Positions 8,603 to 17,390 of a stretch of DNA of 50,457 bases are shown in pieces. The position numbers were made by a program, and so were the translations under genes. Location of the stretch: contig JBKUOG010000024.1 of assembly GCA_046957575.1 (NCBI GenBank), positions 1 through 50,457 of the forward strand, written 5' to 3'. This stretch comes from UMGS1370 sp046957575 (GTDB taxonomy: Bacteria; Bacillota; Clostridia; Lachnospirales; Lachnospiraceae). The first letter of the stretch is position 1. Every line of letters begins with the position of its first letter. Below the pieces are notes generated by a model that was not told the DNA's origin, made no database searches, and was given only the letters and a program-made list of their open reading frames with translations.

Positions 8603-10468
8603 ATGGCAGGAGCAAGTTATACCTTTCAGGAACATCTGATTGAGCGCCAGGCAAAAGCAGAGGAAGAACTGTTAAAAGAACTGCGTTCAGGAAACTACAC
8701 GATTCACAACCCGATTGTCCGCACCAATTTCTATTTTATCGCTCCTCTGACTGCAGTCATTGCATTTTGCACAGAAGAGGAAACCGCAGTAACCGTAACC
8801 GTATTGGGAAAGACTAAAGAAGGCAATATTACCCACACATTCCCAAAGGCAAAAGAACACGTGCTGCCTGTTATGGGATTGTATCCGGAGTATACCAATC
8901 AAGTAGAACTTCGGGAATACCGGGGGGATTCCCATGTAGTAGAGATTGAAATGGAAAAACCGGACTGCGGAAATGGATTTGTATATTCTATGGATACCAC
9001 TCCGGAGTATATGCAGGACAACTGCATTTTCTTAACTCCGTCCAGTGGTGAGAAAGCATCGGCCTACGACTATGCAGGCGATCTTAGATGGTGTTTAAAT
9101 ATTAAGTGCGTATTTGATATGAAACGCCTGAAAAACGGCCATATTCTGATGGGAACGGATCGTCTGATTCAGATGCCTTACTATATGTCTGGTCTGTATG
9201 AGATTAGTCTGTGCGGCAAGATTTACAAGGAGTACAAGATTTTCGGCGGTTCTCATCATGATGCTTTTGAAATGCCGGATGGAAATCTGCTGTGCCTGAC
9301 TGAGGATCTGCGTTCCGATACCGTAGAAGATATGTGCATCCTGATTGACCGGGAAAGCGGAGAGATTTTAAAGACCTGGGATTACAAGGACGCTATCCAG
9401 CCAGGGCTGGGAAAGAGCGGAAGCTGGTCAGAAAAAGACTGGTTCCACAACAATGCGGTCTGGTATGACGAAAATACCAATTCCCTTACCTTCTCAGGAC
9501 GTCACGTGGATGCCATGATCAATCTTGACTTTGATACCGGCAAGTTAAACTGGATTATCGGAGATCCGGAAGGCTGGCCTAAGGAGATGGTAGATAAATA
9601 TTTCTTTAAGCCAATCGGCAACAATTTTGGCTGGCAGTATGAGCAGCACGCCTGTCTGATTACTCCAAACGGCGATGTTATGTGCTTTGATAACCATCAC
9701 TGGGGTTCCAAGAACAAAGAGAAGTTCCTAGCTGCCAAGAACAATTATTCCAGAGGTGTTCGTTACCGCATCAACACCAAAGAGATGACTATTGAGCAGG
9801 TGTGGGAGTATGGAAAAGATTTAGGCGCAGAGTTCTTTTCTCCTTACATTTCTAATGTGGAATACTATAATGAAGGCCACTATATGGTACATTCCGGTGG
9901 TATTGCCTATAACAAAGACGGCGGTGTATCGGAGGCTCTGGGCGCATATGAACCGATGATGGGCGGAAGCTTAGAGTCGATTACCATTGAAGTCTGCGAC
10001 AACAAGCCGATGATGCGGCTTCACGCAAAGGGCAACTATTATCGTGCGGAGAAGATGAAGCTTTACGGCGAAAATGAAGTATTAGAGTTAGGAAAAGGAC
10101 AGATTGTGGGAGAACTGGGAGTGACCAAAGAGTTTGACACCGAGATTCCGGCAGAATACAGTGGAGAACTGCTTCCGGATAAATATGCTGCCAGCGTTGA
10201 GGAAGAATTTGACCGCTTTATTTTCCACGCCACCTTTGAAAAAGGTCAGTTGGCTATGCTGCAGTGCGAACAGGGAGAGGAAATTCACCGCTATTATATT
10301 TCCACTGCATCCAGTTCGCTAAAGGCTATGTGCTGCGGCAGCTTCTTAGAGTCGGATGAGCGGGTAACCAAGACCAATGTCAATAAGATTGGATTAAAGG
10401 GAGAATACGATCTTCGGGTAATTATAGATGATAAGAAGTACGATACCGGAATTAAGATTGTGTGCTAG
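8603..10468 (+). CDS. Aryl-sulfate sulfotransferase (ASST family)
   Basis: PAPS-independent transfer of sulfate between phenolic compounds. The 621-residue length and beta-propeller sequence fit the family. The residues expected from the E. coli enzyme are visible by pattern: GGSHHDAF (His218/219), FHNN (His282, Asn284), SGRH (Arg300), and EQHA (His349, the likely transiently sulfated residue). There is no signal peptide: the N-terminus is charged and helical (MAGASYTFQEHLIERQ), so it appears cytoplasmic, unlike the periplasmic proteobacterial enzymes. The start follows AAGGAGAA. No DsbA/DsbB or sulfatase neighbours were seen. The substrate is unknown. Confidence 0.88.
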   Translation: MAGASYTFQEHLIERQAKAEEELLKELRSGNYTIHNPIVRTNFYFIAPLTAVIAFCTEEETAVTVTVLGKTKEGNITHTFPKAKEHVLPVMGLYPEYTNQVELREYRGDSHVVEIEMEKPDCGNGFVYSMDTTPEYMQDNCIFLTPSSGEKASAYDYAGDLRWCLNIKCVFDMKRLKNGHILMGTDRLIQMPYYMSGLYEISLCGKIYKEYKIFGGSHHDAFEMPDGNLLCLTEDLRSDTVEDMCILIDRESGEILKTWDYKDAIQPGLGKSGSWSEKDWFHNNAVWYDENTNSLTFSGRHVDAMINLDFDTGKLNWIIGDPEGWPKEMVDKYFFKPIGNNFGWQYEQHACLITPNGDVMCFDNHHWGSKNKEKFLAAKNNYSRGVRYRINTKEMTIEQVWEYGKDLGAEFFSPYISNVEYYNEGHYMVHSGGIAYNKDGGVSEALGAYEPMMGGSLESITIEVCDNKPMMRLHAKGNYYRAEKMKLYGENEVLELGKGQIVGELGVTKEFDTEIPAEYSGELLPDKYAASVEEEFDRFIFHATFEKGQLAMLQCEQGEEIHRYYISTASSSLKAMCCGSFLESDERVTKTNVNKIGLKGEYDLRVIIDDKKYDTGIKIVC

Positions 10469-10523
10469 TCATTGTGCAAAATGTGAGTGATACAGTACAC
10501 GAAGCATTGATAAAAAAGAAAAG

Positions 10524-10570
10524 CCGGAACCAGGCATTTTCCTAAGAGGATGCCTGGTTCCGGTTCTTTT
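10524..10570. terminator. Bidirectional terminator between ASST and MATE genes
   Basis: Perfect 14-bp inverted repeat CCGGAACCAGGCAT (10524-10537) / ATGCCTGGTTCCGG (10550-10563), with an A-rich left side and TTCTTTTTT to the right. It lies between convergent genes. Confidence 0.85.
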
Positions 10571-11938
10571 TTACATGATTTCTTTTAAAGATTTTTTAAA
10601 CTGGTTAATAAACAGGACGACAGTAAAGATTACAGCTATGATATCGGCTGCCGGTTCTGCCATATATACAGCCATGGTTGGGTTGGAAGTAAAGATTCTC
10701 GGCATAATAAAAATCAATGGAATCAGAAGGATAAATTTTCTGGTAATGGCAACTGCGATGGATGCCTTTGCATTTCCTAAAGCGGCAAAGGTAAGCTGAC
10801 AGGCCATCTGGACTCCGAAGATAAACAGGCAGGCCAGATAAATCCGAAGTGCAGTTTCTGTAAATTCCAAAAGTGCAGCATCTGAGGTAAACAAAGAAGC
10901 AAACGTTTTTGGAAAGATCATGACCGCCAGCCACAAAACAACTGCATAAGATAAACTGGACTTTAACAGCAAAGAAAATGCGGATTTTACTCTGGAAGCA
11001 TTTTTGGCTCCGTAGTTATAACTGATGATGGGCTGCGCTCCCTGACCTAAGCCCTGGAGAGGAAGCATGGCAAACATCATAACGCTGGTCAAAATGGTCA
11101 TGGCACCTACAGCCACATCGCCGCCGTATTTTAACAGGGAAGAGTTAAAGCATACAGAGATAATGCTTTCGCTGGCCTGCATAATGAATCCGGACAATCC
11201 CAGAGTAAGGCTTGGAATCAGGATAGAAGCCTTTGGCATCAGATGGCATCTGCGGATTCGTAAATTGGTCTTTTTGCCGAACAGGAAACAAAGGACCCAG
11301 ATGCAGGACAGTGCCTGGGAAAGGATAGTAGCCAGTGCAGCGCCTCTTACGCCCATGTCAAAACCAAAGATGAAAATCGGATCCAGAATAATGTTGGTAA
11401 CTGCGCCAATCAGTACAGACAGCATACCGGTTTTGGCAAAGCCCTGAGCTGTGATAAATGCATTCATACCCAGAGTCAGCTGGACGAAAATCGTTCCCAG
11501 TGCATAGATGTTTAAATACTGGACGCCATACTCAATCGTATTTTCACTGGCGCCAAAGGTTAAAAGAAGAGGGCGGTTCCAGAGAAGCAGGGATGCGGTT
11601 AAAAGGATAGATACCACAATCTGCAGGGTGAAGCAGTTGCCCAGGGTTTTTTCAGCAGAATCCTTGTCGCCTTTTCCCATGAAAATAGAAGCTCTGGGAG
11701 CGCCGCCGTTGCCTACCAGGGCGGCAAAGGCAGATACAATCATGATAATGGGCATACAGACGCCTACTCCGGTAAGGGCCAGGGCTCCTACATCCGGTAT
11801 GTGGCCGATATAGATTCGGTCTACCAGGTTGTAGAGCATATTGATAATCTGCGCGGCTACAGTCGGCAGGGATAAGCAAAGCAAAAGCTTTCCGACCGGC
11901 TCTGTGCCTAAAAAGTCTTTTTCGTTAGTTCTGTTCAT
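10571..11938 (-). CDS. MATE family efflux transporter (marR-linked)
   Basis: A 455-residue membrane protein with the twelve-helix MATE/MOP pattern: N-terminal LLLCLSLPTVAAQIINMLYNLVDRIYIGHIPDVG and a second half beginning near residue 245 (SLTLGLSGFIMQASESIISV). It exports small molecules by Na+ or H+ antiport; the substrate is unknown. Its ATG overlaps the stop of the upstream MarR gene (ATGA, 11935-11938), so the two are translationally coupled, and MarR probably controls it in response to its substrate. Confidence 0.92.
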   Translation of the reverse strand: MNRTNEKDFLGTEPVGKLLLCLSLPTVAAQIINMLYNLVDRIYIGHIPDVGALALTGVGVCMPIIMIVSAFAALVGNGGAPRASIFMGKGDKDSAEKTLGNCFTLQIVVSILLTASLLLWNRPLLLTFGASENTIEYGVQYLNIYALGTIFVQLTLGMNAFITAQGFAKTGMLSVLIGAVTNIILDPIFIFGFDMGVRGAALATILSQALSCIWVLCFLFGKKTNLRIRRCHLMPKASILIPSLTLGLSGFIMQASESIISVCFNSSLLKYGGDVAVGAMTILTSVMMFAMLPLQGLGQGAQPIISYNYGAKNASRVKSAFSLLLKSSLSYAVVLWLAVMIFPKTFASLFTSDAALLEFTETALRIYLACLFIFGVQMACQLTFAALGNAKASIAVAITRKFILLIPLIFIMPRIFTSNPTMAVYMAEPAADIIAVIFTVVLFINQFKKSLKEIM

Positions 11939-12384
11939 GTGGTTTCTCTCCTTTTCATCGCTGATTTTGTGTTTTCCATAATGCGGGTATTAAGCTGATG
12001 GTAGAGTTCTTTTTCGCTGTCAGTAAAACCTGTGAAAATTTCCTCCTGAAATAGAGACTTCTGTCTTTCCATAGTTTGTGTAATAGGAACTGCCTGCTCA
12101 AGCAGGGCAAGATGAATGATCCGCCGATCCTCCTGATCCGGCGTCCGCATCAGCAAACCTTTTTGAATCAGGGATTCTACAGCCTGGGAAACATTGCCTT
12201 TGGACAGCATCCGAAGTTCTACAATATCTCTGGCAGTGTCCCGGCCCGGATTGTTGTGAAGGAAACTGATAATATTGGCTTCGATAAAAGTTAACTGGTA
12301 AGTTTCGCAGATTTCCTTCAGCATCGATTCATGAAGTTTGATAATACGGCGGAAATTCATCAAAAAATCAGTAGTCCGCGCCAT
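11935..12384 (-). CDS. MarR family transcriptional regulator
   Basis: 149 residues with the MarR winged helix: QLTFIEANIISFLHNNPGRDTARDIVELRMLSKGNVSQAVESLIQKGLL is the helix-turn-helix and wing region, with PDQEDRRIIHLAL as the usual wing motif (DxRxxxL). I chose the ATG at 12384, preceded by AAAGGAGG seven bases away; a further upstream ATG at 12411 would bury that ribosome site. It is expected to repress its own operon with the MATE exporter; two palindromes just upstream are candidate operators. Confidence 0.9.
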   Translation of the reverse strand: MARTTDFLMNFRRIIKLHESMLKEICETYQLTFIEANIISFLHNNPGRDTARDIVELRMLSKGNVSQAVESLIQKGLLMRTPDQEDRRIIHLALLEQAVPITQTMERQKSLFQEEIFTGFTDSEKELYHQLNTRIMENTKSAMKRRETT

Positions 12385-12413
12385 AAATGCCTCCTTTAAA
12401 ATGGTTGTCAAAT

Positions 12414-12448
12414 AGAACGGTTCTTTTTATAAATGTTCTATAAAGAAC
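12414..12448 (-). promoter_or_regulatory. Candidate MarR operators
   Basis: Two inverted repeats share the half-sites AGAAC/GTTCT: AGAACGGTTCT (12414-12424) and GTTCTATAAAGAAC (12435-12448). They lie directly upstream of the MarR start, where autorepression would be expected. Confidence 0.55.
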
Positions 12449-12507
12449 TTCTTTACAAGAGGCTATTATACTCCCATAAATGGATTTGTCAATCCTGTTT
12501 TTGCCCC

Positions 12508-13284
12508 TTACAGCTTTTTTTCCAGCATGGCAATGACCTGATAGAGAAGAACAGAGACAATACAGAGAATGACAATGGAGGTTACCATCAGGGTCATCTG
12601 GAATACCTGGGAAGAATAGATGATCAGATATCCAAGCCCTGCCTTGCTGGATAAAAACTCGCCGATAATGACGCCTACCAGACACAGTCCTGCATTGACT
12701 TTCATACTGCTGATGATTAAGGGAACGGAGGCAGGGAGAAGGACTTTTGTCAGAACATCCCGCTTTTTTCCGCCCAGAGAGTAAATCAGTTTTACTTTAT
12801 CCTGACTGATCTGGGAAAATCCGGTGTACAAGGTTAAGATGGCTCCGAATACAGCAACGGACACAGCAGCAATTACAATGGTTTTGGGACGGTTTCCAAG
12901 CCATACAATTAAAATAGGAGCCAGAGCGGATTTTGGGAGACTGTTTAACATAACTAAAAACGGCTCCAAAATCTCAAACAGGCTGCGGTTGGGCCAGAGA
13001 AGAAGAGCAGTCAACAAGCTAATTAGGATAACGAGAAAAAAGCTGACCAAAGTTTCAGCCAATGTGACAGACGTATGGTAAAAAAGACTTCCGTCCCTGG
13101 CCATAGATGCCAGGCAGGAGAGAATCAGAGAAGGGGAACTAAAGACAAAGGAATCGATCAGCCCCAGATGGGAAGAAAGTTCCCATACAGCAAGAAAAAG
13201 AACAAACAGCAGGATGCGGCAGCTAAAAACCAGAACGCGTCGTCTGGTCTGGCGGATAAGGTATTCAGATTGTGCCTGGCTCAT
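12508..13284 (-). CDS. ABC transporter permease (SsuC/TauC/nitrate type)
   Basis: A 258-residue membrane protein with about six helices. The EAA-like cytoplasmic loop is seen around LGGKKRDVLTKVLLPASVPLIISSMKVNAGLCLVGVIIGEF. It belongs to the BPD permease family used for sulfonates, taurine, nitrate or thiamine precursors. I chose the ATG at 13284, seven bases after AAGGAGAT; the long open frame reaching back to 13398 lies inside the ATPase gene. It overlaps the ATPase gene by 20 bases. No periplasmic-type binding protein gene is nearby, so the substrate is unknown. Confidence 0.88.
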   Translation of the reverse strand: MSQAQSEYLIRQTRRRVLVFSCRILLFVLFLAVWELSSHLGLIDSFVFSSPSLILSCLASMARDGSLFYHTSVTLAETLVSFFLVILISLLTALLLWPNRSLFEILEPFLVMLNSLPKSALAPILIVWLGNRPKTIVIAAVSVAVFGAILTLYTGFSQISQDKVKLIYSLGGKKRDVLTKVLLPASVPLIISSMKVNAGLCLVGVIIGEFLSSKAGLGYLIIYSSQVFQMTLMVTSIVILCIVSVLLYQVIAMLEKKL

Positions 13285-14059
13285 GGTTTTGAATCTCCTT
13301 CCATAGCAAATTAAAATAACCGGAAAATTCTGGCAGATTCCGGCGAAGCAGCGGGCGAACCACATGATCGGATTCTTCTTTAAACGTGATCGGAACAATG
13401 GTTTTTACCGTTCCAGGCCTTGAAGACAAAATCAACACCCGATCCGCAATACTGATGGCTTCTGCTAGATCGTGAGTCACCAGAATGGCAGTTTTTTTGG
13501 TACTTCGGATAATGGCGCTGATATCATCGCTGACTTTAAGTCTTGTCTGATAATCCAGTGCGGAAAAAGGTTCATCTAATAAAAGAAGATCCGGATCAAT
13601 GGCAAGAGTCCGGATAAGGGCAGCTCTCTGGCGCATGCCTCCGGAAAGCTGGGAAGGACGGGAAGAAAGAAAGGCTCCCAGGCCGTAATCAGACAGCATG
13701 GAAGCAATTTTTTCTTTTCGGGCAGGAGTAAGACTGCCGTTTAATTCTGGTCCCAGACAGGCATTGGATAAAATGGAGCGCCATTCAAATAGCTGATCTC
13801 TTTGAAACATGTAGCCGATTCGCCCTTTGCTTTTGGCTGACTGCACCGGAGTTTTGTCTAAAAGAATTTCTCCTTTGCCGGGAGATAAAAGTCCATTGAT
13901 CAGAGAAAGAAGGGTAGACTTGCCGCATCCCGAAGGGCCGACTATGGCCAGAAATTCACCGGCGGCAACAGAGAATGTAATATGAGAAAGGGCCAGCGTC
14001 TCGCCGTCCATGCGGTGGTAAGAGTAGCTGACCCCGTTTACTTCAAGTTTTGGAATCAT
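13265..14059 (-). CDS. ABC transporter ATP-binding protein (SsuB/TauB type)
   Basis: 264 residues with Walker A GPSGCGKST (about 42-50), Q-loop YMFQRDQLFEW, signature LSGGMRQRAALIRTL, Walker B LLLLDEPFSALD, and the switch His in ILVTHDLAEA. The start is the ATG at 14059 with GGAGG eight bases upstream; an adjacent TTG at 14062 is less likely. It is the first gene of a two-gene importer operon with the overlapping permease. The usual third partner, a lipoprotein binding protein, is missing here. Confidence 0.9.
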   Translation of the reverse strand: MIPKLEVNGVSYSYHRMDGETLALSHITFSVAAGEFLAIVGPSGCGKSTLLSLINGLLSPGKGEILLDKTPVQSAKSKGRIGYMFQRDQLFEWRSILSNACLGPELNGSLTPARKEKIASMLSDYGLGAFLSSRPSQLSGGMRQRAALIRTLAIDPDLLLLDEPFSALDYQTRLKVSDDISAIIRSTKKTAILVTHDLAEAISIADRVLILSSRPGTVKTIVPITFKEESDHVVRPLLRRNLPEFSGYFNLLWKEIQNHEPGTI

Positions 14060-14132
14060 CAAGATGCCTCCATGCGACAGAGAATGTTATGTCTTTATTA
14101 TATGGAAAAAGCCGAAAAAAGGTGAAAAATAC

Positions 14133-14161
14133 TTGCGCCCGGGGATAAATGCGTTCATAAT
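14133..14161 (+). promoter_or_regulatory. Possible promoter for second MATE gene
   Basis: TTGCGC (14133-14138), 17-base spacer, CATAAT (14156-14161), 35 bases before the start at 14197. Confidence 0.35.
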
Positions 14162-14196
14162 AAAAGAAGACAATCAGAAGTGAAAGGAATGTTGCC

Positions 14197-15558
14197 ATGA
14201 ATGCAAATCAACAAAAGAAAAATCCATTAGGTTATGAAAAACTGCCGAAACTTCTGGCAGGTTATGCCATTCCCAGTATTATTGCCATGCTGGTCAGTTC
14301 TCTCTACAATATCGTCGATCAGATTTTTATCGGCCAGGGAGTCGGATATCTGGGAAATGCGGCTACCAATGTGGCTTTCCCGTTAAACACCATCTGCATG
14401 GCTGTGGCGCTTTTAATCGGCATCGGCTGCGCTTCTGGATTTTCCCTGGAATTGGGAGCAGAAGAGCCGGAAAATGCAGCCCGCTATGTGGGAACAGCTG
14501 TCAGTATGATGGCGGCTGCAGGCATTGGCTATGTGGTGATTGTCCAGATCTTTTTATATCCGCTGTTAAAAATATTTGGCGCTACAGAGGCCATTATGCC
14601 TTATGCAGTCAGCTATACCAGAATTACTACACTGGGAATGCCGTTTCTGATTGCCACCAATGGACTGAGCAACCTGGCAAGAGCAGATGGAAGTCCCAAA
14701 TACTCTATGACCTGTATGCTGGTGGGAGCCATTATCAACACCATTTTGGATCCGATTTTTATCTTTGTATTCCATATGGGAGTTGCAGGGGCTGCCTGGG
14801 CCACCATTATCGGCCAGTTTGTTTCCTTTTTGGTGGCTTTCCGGTATTTGTGGAAGTTTAAGCATGTAACATTAAAACGGGAATACTTCCGTCTGGAAAA
14901 AAAGCGGTGCATGACGGTAGCAGGACTTGGGATGAGCAGCAGTTTAAACCAGCTTGCCATAACCCTGGTGCAGATTGTATTAAATAATACTCTGACTTAT
15001 TATGGAGCTATGTCTGTTTATGGAAGTGAGATTCCCCTGGCAAGCTGCGGCATTGTAATGAAAACCAACGGAATTTTAATGGCAGTGATTATTGGGATCT
15101 GTCAGGGTTCCCAGCCGATTCTGGGATTTAATTATGGCGCCGAGCAGTACAAACGGGTGCGGGAAGTGTTTAAGCTGGCAGTGACCTGCGCGCTCTGTGT
15201 GTCGGCGGTGTGCTTTGTGCTGTTCCAGTTTTTCCCAGGTTATATTATTTCCATATTTGGTTCCGGAGACGCCCAGTATATGGAATTTGCCATAAAGTTT
15301 ATGAGAACCTTTTTACTTATGGTTATCATAAACGGGGTGCAGATGTTAAGTTCCAGCATGTTTTCGGCCATTGGAAAACCTTTAAAAGGCGCCCTTTTAT
15401 CCCTGACCCGTCAGGTGTTTTTCCTGATTCCTTTAATTTTAATCCTTCCCTTGTTTTTCGGAATCGACGGTGCACTGTACGCAGGGCCGGTGGCAGATGG
15501 GGCGGCATTTTTGCTGTCTGTTTTCCTGGTAAGACGGGAATTTAAAAAGATGCAATAA
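14197..15558 (+). CDS. MATE family efflux transporter
   Basis: A 453-residue, twelve-helix exporter of the MATE/MOP superfamily. The first half carries LLAGYAIPSIIAMLVSSLYNIVDQIFIGQGVG and the second half FRLEKKRCMTVAGLGMSSSLNQLAITLVQIVLNN, the internal repeat usual for the family. It is divergent from the ABC operon and separate from the marR-linked MATE 3 kb away, to which it is only distantly similar. The substrate is unknown. The start follows GAAAGGAATG. Confidence 0.92.
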   Translation: MNANQQKKNPLGYEKLPKLLAGYAIPSIIAMLVSSLYNIVDQIFIGQGVGYLGNAATNVAFPLNTICMAVALLIGIGCASGFSLELGAEEPENAARYVGTAVSMMAAAGIGYVVIVQIFLYPLLKIFGATEAIMPYAVSYTRITTLGMPFLIATNGLSNLARADGSPKYSMTCMLVGAIINTILDPIFIFVFHMGVAGAAWATIIGQFVSFLVAFRYLWKFKHVTLKREYFRLEKKRCMTVAGLGMSSSLNQLAITLVQIVLNNTLTYYGAMSVYGSEIPLASCGIVMKTNGILMAVIIGICQGSQPILGFNYGAEQYKRVREVFKLAVTCALCVSAVCFVLFQFFPGYIISIFGSGDAQYMEFAIKFMRTFLLMVIINGVQMLSSSMFSAIGKPLKGALLSLTRQVFFLIPLILILPLFFGIDGALYAGPVADGAAFLLSVFLVRREFKKMQ

Positions 15559-15564
15559 AAGCCC

Positions 15565-15593
15565 TTGCATTTTCTGACAGAAAGTGTTATGAT
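15565..15593 (+). promoter_or_regulatory. Probable promoter of the rimP-nusA-infB operon
   Basis: TTGCAT (15565-15570), 17-base spacer, TATGAT (15588-15593). It begins a leader of about 120 bases before rimP. Confidence 0.6.
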
Positions 15594-15621
15594 GGACACG
15601 ATAACATGATGATGAATGGCT

Positions 15622-15655
15622 GAAAGAGTGGGCGTAAGTCCACTCTTTCCGTTTT
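15622..15655 (+). promoter_or_regulatory. Leader hairpin upstream of rimP (possible attenuator)
   Basis: Perfect 10-bp stem GAAAGAGTGG (15622-15631) / CCACTCTTTC (15640-15649) followed by CGTTTTG. It sits between the promoter and rimP, resembling a weak intrinsic terminator. Regulation of the operon at this point, for example by NusA itself, is inference. Confidence 0.45.
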
Positions 15656-15717
15656 GCCGAAAGTTTCACCAAAGGCAGGACTAAAGAAGGCCGGACAGCT
15701 AAGAAAGGTGGTGCGAG

Positions 15718-16185
15718 ATGAGCAGAAAAGAACAGTATGAGGCGAGGACCGAAGAGTATCTTCTCCCGTTGATGAAAGAGCACAAGTTTGAACTGGTGGA
15801 TGTGGAGTATGTAAAAGAAGCCGGCACCTGGTATCTGCGTGCGTATATTGATAAAGAGGGCGGCATTACAGTAGATGACTGCGAGATCATTAACCGGAAG
15901 CTTAGCGACTGGCTGGATGAAGAGGATTTTATTGAGGAAAGCTATATTTTAGAAGTCAGTTCCCCTGGCCTTGGAAGACCCTTAAAAAAGGAAAAGGACT
16001 TTGCAAGAAGCGTGGGAAAAGAAGTGGAAGTAAAGCTTTATAAAGCCCTCAATAAACAAAAGGACTATACCGGCGTGCTGGAAGCATATGATAAGGATAC
16101 CGTTACCTTAGGGATGGAAGATGGAAGCCGGATGGTATTCGAGAGAACAGACATTGCATTGATTCGATTAGCTTTTGATTTTTAA
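15718..16185 (+). CDS. rimP: Ribosome maturation factor RimP
   Basis: Binds the 30S precursor and assists assembly around ribosomal protein S12. The 155-residue length is typical, with N-terminal alpha-beta domain motif ELVDVEYVKEAGTWYLRAYIDKEGGITVDDCE, the family signature YILEVSSPGLGRPLKKEKDF, and a C-terminal SH3-like domain. It is the first gene of the operon running through infB and onward, with nusA 27 bases downstream. Confidence 0.95.
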   Translation: MSRKEQYEARTEEYLLPLMKEHKFELVDVEYVKEAGTWYLRAYIDKEGGITVDDCEIINRKLSDWLDEEDFIEESYILEVSSPGLGRPLKKEKDFARSVGKEVEVKLYKALNKQKDYTGVLEAYDKDTVTLGMEDGSRMVFERTDIALIRLAFDF

Positions 16186-16212
16186 TGGAGAAGGATCATT
16201 AGGAGGATAACC

Positions 16213-17376
16213 ATGAATAAGGAACTGTTATTGGCACTGGAGATGCTGGAAAAGGAGAAAAACATCAGCAAGGATGTATTATTGGAAGCGATTGAGAATT
16301 CCCTGCTGACTGCCTGCAAAAATCATTTCGGGAAAGCGGATAATGTAAAGGTTACAATCAACCCCAATACCTGCGATTTTTCTGTTTATGCAGAGAAGGA
16401 AGTGGTGGAAGAAGTAGAAGACTCCATGCTTCAGATCAGCCTGGCAGAAGCCAGAATGAGAGATCCAAGATACGTGGTGGGAGACATTGTTCAGGTTCCC
16501 ATTGAGTCAAAGAATTTTGGACGTATTGCAACCCAGAATGCAAAAAACGTAATCCTGCAGAAAATCAGAGAAGAAGAGCGCAAGGTTCTTTACAATGATT
16601 ACTACAGCAAAGAAAAAGATGTGATAACCGGCATTGTGCAGAAAAATCTGGGCAGAAACATCAGCATTAATCTGGGTAAGGTAGATGCGGTTCTGAATGA
16701 GAGCGAACAGGTAAAAGGAGAGGTTCTGCTTCCTACAGAGAGAATTAAAGTATACATTCTGGAAGTAAAGGACACTCCCAAGGGACCGAGAGTTTCTGTA
16801 TCCCGCACTCATCCGGATCTGGTAAAACGCCTGTTTGAGTCAGAAGTGGCAGAGGTGCGCGACGGCACAGTAGAGATTAAGGCCATTGCAAGAGAAGCTG
16901 GCTCCCGTACCAAGATTGCAGTCTGCTCCCATGACCCCAATGTCGATCCGGTGGGCGCATGCGTTGGTTTAAACGGCGCCAGAGTCAATGCAGTAGTAGA
17001 GGAACTTCGAGGAGAGAAGATTGATATTATCAACTGGGATGACAATGCAGCTCTTCTGATTGAAAATGCATTAAGTCCTGCAAAGGTTATCTGCGTAGTG
17101 GCAGATGAAGAAGAGAGAGAAGCTCAGGTTATTGTTCCGGATTACCAATTATCCCTGGCAATCGGCAAGGAAGGACAGAACGCAAGACTGGCAGCTCGTC
17201 TGACCGGATATAAGATCGATATCAAGAGTGAGACTCAGGCAAAAGAATCCGGCCTGTTTGAAGAGATGGGCATTGAATATCAGGAAGATATGGAAGATAT
17301 GGAAAGCAGCTACCAGGAAGAGTATCAGGAAGAGTATGAAGACTCCCAGGAAGCAGAAGAAACCAGCGAAGAATAA
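16213..17376 (+). CDS. nusA: Transcription termination/antitermination factor NusA
   Basis: Binds RNA polymerase and nascent RNA, modulating pausing, termination and antitermination. In 387 residues the order is an N-terminal RNAP-binding domain, S1 domain (ITGIVQKNLGRNISINLGKVDAVL, about 138-200), KH1 (DPVGACVGLNGARVNAV), and KH2 (LAIGKEGQNARLAARLTG). It ends in an acidic, Glu/Gln-rich tail (about 355-387) rather than the extra C-terminal repeats of proteobacteria. The ribosome site is AGGAGGATA. Confidence 0.96.
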   Translation: MNKELLLALEMLEKEKNISKDVLLEAIENSLLTACKNHFGKADNVKVTINPNTCDFSVYAEKEVVEEVEDSMLQISLAEARMRDPRYVVGDIVQVPIESKNFGRIATQNAKNVILQKIREEERKVLYNDYYSKEKDVITGIVQKNLGRNISINLGKVDAVLNESEQVKGEVLLPTERIKVYILEVKDTPKGPRVSVSRTHPDLVKRLFESEVAEVRDGTVEIKAIAREAGSRTKIAVCSHDPNVDPVGACVGLNGARVNAVVEELRGEKIDIINWDDNAALLIENALSPAKVICVVADEEEREAQVIVPDYQLSLAIGKEGQNARLAARLTGYKIDIKSETQAKESGLFEEMGIEYQEDMEDMESSYQEEYQEEYEDSQEAEETSEE

Positions 17377-17390
17377 CAAGGAGTGGTAAA

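Noticed and set aside
13285..13398. N-terminal extension of the ABC permease
   Set aside because: It overlaps the ATPase gene, is not hydrophobic like a permease start, and bypasses a good ribosome site before 13284.
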